A stretch of 35,663 nt of DNA from an uncultured bacterium (GTDB taxonomy: Bacteria; Bacillota_I; Bacilli_A; RFN20; CAG-826): positions 1 to 35,663 of the forward strand of contig CASGAD010000026.1 in the NCBI GenBank assembly GCA_949299335.1, in the 5' to 3' direction. The notes beneath the pieces are model-generated. The model saw only the letters and a list, made by a program, of their open reading frames with translations, made no database searches and was not told where the DNA came from. The translations under genes and the position numbers were made by a program. This document shows, piece after piece, positions 31,943-35,663 of this stretch; position 1 is the first letter of the stretch, and each line of letters opens with the position of its first letter.

Positions 31943-32635
31943 TTATTTAGTTTCTGCTGATGCAACACTTCTATCGATAACTGGTTTAACAGTTGTCTTT
32001 TGAAGAGCTGGCTTAACAGCACTTCTAATTTTAACAATTGATTTCTTTGGTCCTGGGATTCCACCTCTTACTAAGATGTAATTCTTATCTGCATCAACTT
32101 TAACAACAATTTGATTTAAGACTGTTGCACTTTGATTTCCCATATGACCTGACATTTTCTTACCTGGAATAACACGGTTGTTGCATCTACCATTGTTAGC
32201 AAATGAACCTTGTCCTCTATGATATCCAGATCCATGTCCTTTAGGTCCGATTGCGTGGCCCCATCTCTTAATGACACCAGCATAACCTCTACCTTTACTT
32301 GTTCCAATGACATCGATTATGTCACCAGCTTTGAATAAATCTGCTTTGATTTCGTTACCTACTTCAAATCCGATCATTTCATCACCCTTTAATTCGTATA
32401 AGAATTGTTTTGGAGTGACATTGGCCTTTTGGAAAATTCCTTTTTCAGCTTTGTTTAATAATCTTTCTTTCTTATCTTCATAACCGATTTGAATTGCTTC
32501 ATATCCGTCATGTTCTTTTGTTTTCTTTAAGGTAACTACATTTGGTAAGACTTCAACGACTGTGACAGCATACATTGTTCCATCTTCAGTGTAGACTTGA
32601 GTCATACCCATTTTTCTACCGATGATTTCTTTCAT
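31943..32635 (-). CDS. rplC: 50S ribosomal protein L3
   Basis: L3 (230 aa) lies beneath the peptidyl-transferase centre. GRKMGMTQVYTEDG at the start, the FxSxxKGRGYAGVIKRW-like segment (GTSKGRGYAGVIKRWG) and GKKMSGHMGN are conserved. The last 20 or so residues form a non-conserved Lys/Thr/Val/Ala tail. Confidence 0.98.
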   Translation of the reverse strand: MKEIIGRKMGMTQVYTEDGTMYAVTVVEVLPNVVTLKKTKEHDGYEAIQIGYEDKKERLLNKAEKGIFQKANVTPKQFLYELKGDEMIGFEVGNEIKADLFKAGDIIDVIGTSKGRGYAGVIKRWGHAIGPKGHGSGYHRGQGSFANNGRCNNRVIPGKKMSGHMGNQSATVLNQIVVKVDADKNYILVRGGIPGPKKSIVKIRSAVKPALQKTTVKPVIDRSVASAETK

Positions 32636-32649
32636 TCGTCTTACCCTCC

Positions 32650-32961
32650 TTATAATTTGATATCGATATCAACACCACTTGGAAGATCTAATCTTCTAAG
32701 AGCATCGATTGTATCGCTGTTTGGATTGACAATATCAATGATTCTCTTATGTGTTCTGATTTCGAATTGTTCACGAGCATCTTTATATTTATGGACAGCT
32801 CTTAAGATTGTGTAGACTTGTTTTTCCGTTGGTAGTGGAATAGGTCCTACTACACTAGCACCTGTCTTAGTGATTGCATTTACAATTTTGCTAACGCTCA
32901 TATCAAGAACTTTGTGATCGTAAGCTTGTAAACGAACTCTAATTTTTTTAACCTTTGCCAT
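32650..32961 (-). CDS. rpsJ: 30S ribosomal protein S10
   Basis: S10 (103 aa) is the first gene of the operon and in other bacteria also partners NusB in antitermination. [31 protein letters not shown] and the [11 protein letters not shown] end are canonical. I use the ATG at 32961, which has AAAGGAGC upstream, rather than a start at 32982. Confidence 0.98.
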   Translation of the reverse strand: MAKVKKIRVRLQAYDHKVLDMSVSKIVNAITKTGASVVGPIPLPTEKQVYTILRAVHKYKDAREQFEIRTHKRIIDIVNPNSDTIDALRRLDLPSGVDIDIKL

Positions 32962-33075
32962 GAATTCGCTCCTTTCGTACATATGCCTACCTGCTCCACA
33001 CGAATTACCTGACCACCATCATGACAACGCTTATGGGTGTATCAGCAACCTCGCATTTCAACGCTTTCCGTAAGC
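32962..33075 (-). ncRNA. Structured 5' leader of the ribosomal protein operon
   Basis: From the predicted start near 33075 to rpsJ the transcript has about 114 nt, which is GC-rich for this genome. The main hairpin pairs 33036-33045 with 33009-33017 (CUGA/UCAG and CACC/GGUG on either side of a small bulge). A smaller GCGU-UGAA-AUGC hairpin lies 5' of it. The Shine-Dalgarno AAAGGAG follows. It may be an autoregulatory leader bound by a ribosomal protein; I cannot match it to a named leader family. Confidence 0.5.
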
Positions 33076-33081
33076 CTTAAT

Positions 33082-33111
33082 ATAATACTATATATAGATA
33101 AATATAGTCAA
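33082..33111 (-). promoter_or_regulatory. Promoter of the rpsJ-rplQ operon
   Basis: On the minus strand TTGACT (33106-33111), an 18-nt spacer and TATTAT (33082-33087) form a near-consensus sigma-A promoter. It is stronger in its -35 element than most promoters in the window, as expected for a ribosomal operon. Confidence 0.7.
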
Positions 33112-33400
33112 GCGTTTTTTTAACATTTTTTTCTATTTTTTAAAAGTGCAAAAACATACGATTAAATCCACACTTTTTAATAATTTAAACCATAGTTTTT
33201 GACTAAGTTAACACTAGTTTATTAGTTATTTTTACCTATTTCAAGATAATTCTAAAAAATCCTTAAAATTTAATTCTTTTGTTCTTTTTTTGTTAAAAAA
33301 ATTAAAATTTGATGTCAAGAATTTATTAAAATATTTGGAAAATTAAGTATTGGTTTTTCTAAGAATATAAATGCCATTTTTTATTTGCATTTAATGAAAT
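33112..33400. other. AT-rich intergenic region between queH and the ribosomal promoter
   Basis: I see no gene in these 289 bases. A weak hairpin (AAATGC...GCATTT, 33369-33392) with a poor T tail follows queH and may end its transcript. TTGACA-like matches occur in AT-rich sequence but have no clear partner -10 box leading to a gene. Confidence 0.4.
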
Positions 33401-34030
33401 TTACTTATTAAAACTGAATTCACAACCACAATAATCTTGACGATAAGTATTAAATCTTTTTGAGATATCAACACCTATGTCTTGACCGTTATTCTTTTTA
33501 AAATCTGTAGGTATAAAAATTACTTTTTTTGAATATTTCTCCTCAAGGGCTTTCCCTGCTTCATTAATAAAATCAACATCTTTATTACGTGAAACAGTCA
33601 TGATGGTTGTAACATAAGGAAAATTATTATTTAACGCAAAAATAAAGGCTCTATCGATTCTTTTTGCAATACATATTTTACATCTATTTTGCCCTTCTTT
33701 TTCATTAGCGTAAGGGAGAATATCTTTTTTAAATTCATCATAGTTATATACATCCGTAATAATTTTAATGTTCGATTTAAGCTTTCCATTTAAAAAATTT
33801 ACATAGCGAGTCAAAGCATTTAAACGCATTGAATACTCTTCAAAAGGATAAATATTAGAGTTTGAAAAATATATAGTAATATCAAATAAATCGATTAAAA
33901 AAGGCAAAGGAAAAGATGAACAAGCTCCACAACAAACATGAAGTAATAATTTAGGTAATTCCCCTTCTTTATAACTCTTTTTTATTTCGTGATAAGTTTT
34001 TAAAAATTCTAAATAATAATTCTCTTTCAT
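33401..34030 (-). CDS. queH: Epoxyqueuosine reductase QueH
   Basis: QueH (209 aa, formerly DUF208) reduces epoxyqueuosine to queuosine in tRNA, the last step of queuosine synthesis, without cobalamin. The cysteine motifs HVCCGACSS (C33, C34, C37), NRCKIC (C117, C120) and YCGC (C201, C203), which bind an iron-sulphur cluster and a second metal, are all present. No other queuosine gene is nearby, so the organism may salvage a precursor; that is inference. TATAAT (minus strand, 34041-34046) lies 10 nt before the ATG, giving at most a very short leader. Confidence 0.92.
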   Translation of the reverse strand: MKENYYLEFLKTYHEIKKSYKEGELPKLLLHVCCGACSSFPLPFLIDLFDITIYFSNSNIYPFEEYSMRLNALTRYVNFLNGKLKSNIKIITDVYNYDEFKKDILPYANEKEGQNRCKICIAKRIDRAFIFALNNNFPYVTTIMTVSRNKDVDFINEAGKALEEKYSKKVIFIPTDFKKNNGQDIGVDISKRFNTYRQDYCGCEFSFNK

Positions 34031-34088
34031 ATTAATTCGTATTATAGCAAATAAACGATCGAATTATTGAAATATTGGTTAAAATGCA

Positions 34089-34094
34089 TAAAAT
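34089..34094 (+). promoter_or_regulatory. -10 box of a near-leaderless glycosyltransferase gene (TAAAAT)
   Basis: TAAAAT ends 7 nt before the ATG at 34102, with no Shine-Dalgarno. The spacing is within one base of the six-nucleotide pattern seen elsewhere. Confidence 0.4.
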
Positions 34095-34101
34095 ATAAAG
34101 T

Positions 34102-35376
34102 ATGGATTTTAACTTATACTTAATATATGGGTACATAGCATTAATAGCACTACTATTACTTATATTTATATTTTTTTCATATTACATTAAGTTTTTTAAA
34201 GCATCTTCTAAAAAAGATCGCACTTTAGCTGATGGTAAAGTTAATTATAATTTCGCAATATTAATTCCTGCTAGAAACGAATCTAAAGTCATTTCTAATA
34301 TTTTAGAATCTTTAAAAAATCAAAGTTATGATAAATCTAACTATAAAGTTTTTGTAATCACAGAAAAAGAAGATGATAAATCAAATCCAATTGCTTTAAG
34401 TTATGGATTTAATTATATAGTTAGACAAGACATCGAAAATAAAAGAACAAAAGGATTTGCTTTAAAAGAAGGCTATGACTACTTGATTAAAAACAAGGTT
34501 GATTTTGATGCCATAGTTATTTTAGATGCTGATAATATAGTCGATTCAAAATATTTAGAAGAATTAAATAAACTTAAAAACGAAGGTCACCAAGTTGGAG
34601 TAGGAAAGCGTTATTCGACTAATACTAATTCTTCTATTATTAGTGCTTCTAGTGGATTATTGTTCTCATTCCAAGCCAATTTTGTGAATAAAGCTAGAAC
34701 TGAGTTATTTAAAAAATTTGCAATAAACGGGACAGGATATTATGTCGATAAAAAATTAATTGAAGACGCTGGAGGTTGGATATTTTTAGGTTTAACTGAA
34801 GACGTGGAATTAACTAGATATTGTTATTATCATGGGGTTGATATGGGATATAATCCAAACGCAATTTTTTATGATGAACAACCTCTTGATTATAAAACTA
34901 TGCATAAGCAACATGTTCGTTGGATTTGGGGCTATTTTAATAAAAATACTTTAATTCCTTTTAAAAAAGGTGGTGTTAAATATTCTAAAACCTCTTTTTT
35001 AGCTATGCTTGAATATCGTTTATCTATGGGGCTATTTATTTTCTTTGAAGCAGCTTTTGCATTACATGTAATTTATTCATTAATTATGAGTATAGTTGCT
35101 TTTAGTTATGGGAATATTCAATATGCACTAATCAACTTATGTATTGTTTTAATAGAAATTATTTTCATGTTTGCAATTTGTTCAATTGCTAATTTAATTG
35201 AACTAATAATTGTTAATAATAAAATTAACGCAACTAAAAAAATGAAAGTTAAACTAGTTGTTTTTGGATTCATTTTTTGGTCAGACTTCTTCTTTAGTTT
35301 ATTAGATGGCTTCTTCCATCCAAAAAAACGTTATACTTGGGAAAAAATTAAACATACTGGTGATTTAGAACTCTAA
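34102..35376 (+). CDS. Membrane glycosyltransferase, family 2 (GT-A)
   Basis: This 424-residue enzyme has one N-terminal TM segment (about 7-32), a cytoplasmic GT-A domain and three C-terminal TM segments (about 305-335, 340-372, 385-410). Catalytic features are IPARNES (55-61), DAD (142-144), TED (232-234) and Q270-HVRW (270-274), as in processive or lipid-linked GT2 enzymes of the IcaA/hyaluronan-synthase/cellulose-synthase type. It probably transfers a sugar to a surface polysaccharide or glycolipid. Donor and acceptor cannot be read from the sequence, and there are no polysaccharide neighbours to help. Confidence 0.88.
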   Translation: MDFNLYLIYGYIALIALLLLIFIFFSYYIKFFKASSKKDRTLADGKVNYNFAILIPARNESKVISNILESLKNQSYDKSNYKVFVITEKEDDKSNPIALSYGFNYIVRQDIENKRTKGFALKEGYDYLIKNKVDFDAIVILDADNIVDSKYLEELNKLKNEGHQVGVGKRYSTNTNSSIISASSGLLFSFQANFVNKARTELFKKFAINGTGYYVDKKLIEDAGGWIFLGLTEDVELTRYCYYHGVDMGYNPNAIFYDEQPLDYKTMHKQHVRWIWGYFNKNTLIPFKKGGVKYSKTSFLAMLEYRLSMGLFIFFEAAFALHVIYSLIMSIVAFSYGNIQYALINLCIVLIEIIFMFAICSIANLIELIIVNNKINATKKMKVKLVVFGFIFWSDFFFSLLDGFFHPKKRYTWEKIKHTGDLEL

Positions 35377-35460
35377 TTTTAATAAATAAGTTAAGTTTTG
35401 TAGGTTTTTTTATTAAATTTATATAAAATTTTGCTTATGAAATTTAATTATTAAGCAACA

Positions 35461-35516
35461 AAAAAGGGGCTGTTGAATAACTAAGATTTAAAAGGTTATC
35501 AGCAGCCTTTTTGTTT
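35461..35516. terminator. Bidirectional terminator, possible IS end
   Basis: GGCTGTTGAATAAC (35468-35481) pairs with GTTATCAGCAGCC (35495-35507), with one G-U pair and one bulge. AAAAA lies before it and TTTTTGTTTTTT after it. It can end glycosyltransferase transcripts. The GGGGCTGTTGA start resembles the outer ends of some insertion sequences, so it may mark an element boundary. Confidence 0.65.
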
Positions 35517-35522
35517 TTTCAT

Positions 35523-35557
35523 AAAAAACGCCAATTTGCGATATTTTATTGGCGTTT
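35523..35557 (-). terminator. Minus-strand intrinsic terminator
   Basis: AAACGCCAAT (35526-35535) pairs perfectly with ATTGGCGTTT (35548-35557). On the minus strand the stem runs into TTTTTTAT, so it would stop antisense transcription coming from the right. Confidence 0.5.
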
Positions 35558-35564
35558 ATATAAT
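35536..35564 (+). promoter_or_regulatory. Promoter of the truncated gene at the right edge
   Basis: TTGCGA (35536-35541), a 17-nt spacer and TATAAT (35559-35564) form a good sigma-A promoter. The predicted start near 35571 lies in the loop of the next hairpin. Confidence 0.55.
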
Positions 35565-35590
35565 AATCTTTGCTTAGGAGATTATTATAT
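35558..35590 (+). promoter_or_regulatory. Start-codon hairpin sequestering the Shine-Dalgarno
   Basis: Perfect 12-bp arms, 35558-35569 and 35579-35590, flank a 9-nt loop; AGGAG (35576-35580) spans loop and stem, and the ATG follows at 35591. Transcripts from the local promoter begin inside the loop and cannot form the stem, while read-through transcripts can. Confidence 0.55.
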
Positions 35591-35663
35591 ATGGGTTATT
35601 TTACCACAACTCAGCTATTTTTGGATATTCCTACACGAATAGATGTTAAGGAGAGCCAAAAAA
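35591..35663 (+). CDS. Truncated 5' end of an unidentified gene, possibly a transposase
   Basis: The frame from ATG 35591 has 24 codons before the window ends (MGYFTTTQLFLDIPTRIDVK...). It has a good Shine-Dalgarno (AGGAG) and promoter. The product cannot be identified from so little. The flanking IS-like terminator, the anti-read-through hairpin and the abrupt end of the sequence fit an insertion-sequence transposase, but this is inference. Confidence 0.45.
   Translation, partial: MGYFTTTQLFLDIPTRIDVKESQK

Noticed and set aside
22179-32815. Many antisense or alternate-frame readings across the ribosomal operon
   Set aside because: They lie opposite or out of frame with conserved ribosomal genes and show Ser/Leu/Pro-rich shadow composition.
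1-35663. Use of TGA as tryptophan, as in mycoplasmas
   Set aside because: whiA and the HAD gene end at TGA and conserved proteins need no TGA read-through; Trp is TGG.
1-35663. CRISPR arrays, tRNA or rRNA genes
   Set aside because: I saw no regular direct repeats with spacers, no tRNA T-loop signature and no rRNA segment; the structured first 138 bases have no T-loop motif.

Overview
The window is a strongly AT-rich bacterial chromosome segment with the standard stop code: TGA ends at least two genes (whiA and the HAD phosphatase), and no in-frame TGA is needed for Trp. Gene content points to the Bacillota, Bacilli side: WhiA, Spx, RNase J, YlbF-rsmD-coaD, YitT, QueH and a zinc-type S14 in a classical S10-spc-alpha ribosomal operon. 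L30 (rpmD) is missing, as in several Mollicutes-like lineages. An uncultured Bacilli/Mollicutes-related organism is my inference. The right edge looks like the start of an insertion-sequence-like element, which may explain why the sequence stops there.

Layout. 1-2616: a structured upstream region, then a metal-efflux operon (ArsR/SmtB sensor, free HMA metal-binding protein, P1B ATPase). 2642-5141 (-): whiA with a coupled XRE regulator, then a secreted protein of unknown function overlapped by a 45-residue membrane protein. 5230-7093 (+): an unknown membrane protein and a YwaF-like one, running into a convergent thioredoxin-like lipoprotein/YitT pair (7068-8687, -). 8898-9797 (+): an anchored extracytoplasmic protein of unknown function. 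9859-11215 (-): ylbF-rsmD-coaD. 11344-14208 (+): def, then rnjA-maf. 14188-15346 (-): nadK and a membrane-tethered PTS-EIIB-like domain lacking its cysteine. 15409-15987 (+): a CYTH protein. 16024-16494 (-): Spx with a cysteine-bearing tail. 16834-17106 (+): a small unknown protein. 17108-18069 (-): HAD phosphatase and a degenerate HepT-like protein. 18136-32961 (-): the 29-gene rpsJ-to-rplQ operon behind a structured leader. 33401-34030 (-): queH. 34102-35376 (+): a membrane glycosyltransferase. 35461-end: terminators and a truncated IS-like gene.

How the parts work together. The ribosomal operon supplies ribosomal proteins plus SecY, adenylate kinase, methionine aminopeptidase, IF-1 and RNA polymerase alpha. 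Def and Map together provide N-terminal protein maturation. RNase J provides RNA turnover. NadK and CoaD make cofactors. Spx and the thioredoxin-like lipoprotein suggest thiol stress handling, and the first operon is zinc/cadmium-type metal defence.

The most interesting architecture is not a gene. At least seven transcription units have a -10-like hexamer ending exactly 6 nt before the start codon and no Shine-Dalgarno sequence, which predicts leaderless mRNAs, while the ribosomal operon and others carry good Shine-Dalgarno sites. Other points worth attention are a 26-bp perfect palindrome over the whiA promoter, minus-strand terminators buried in the coding sequence of convergent neighbours, low-complexity tails on several ribosomal proteins, and a start-codon hairpin at the right edge that should respond only to read-through transcripts.
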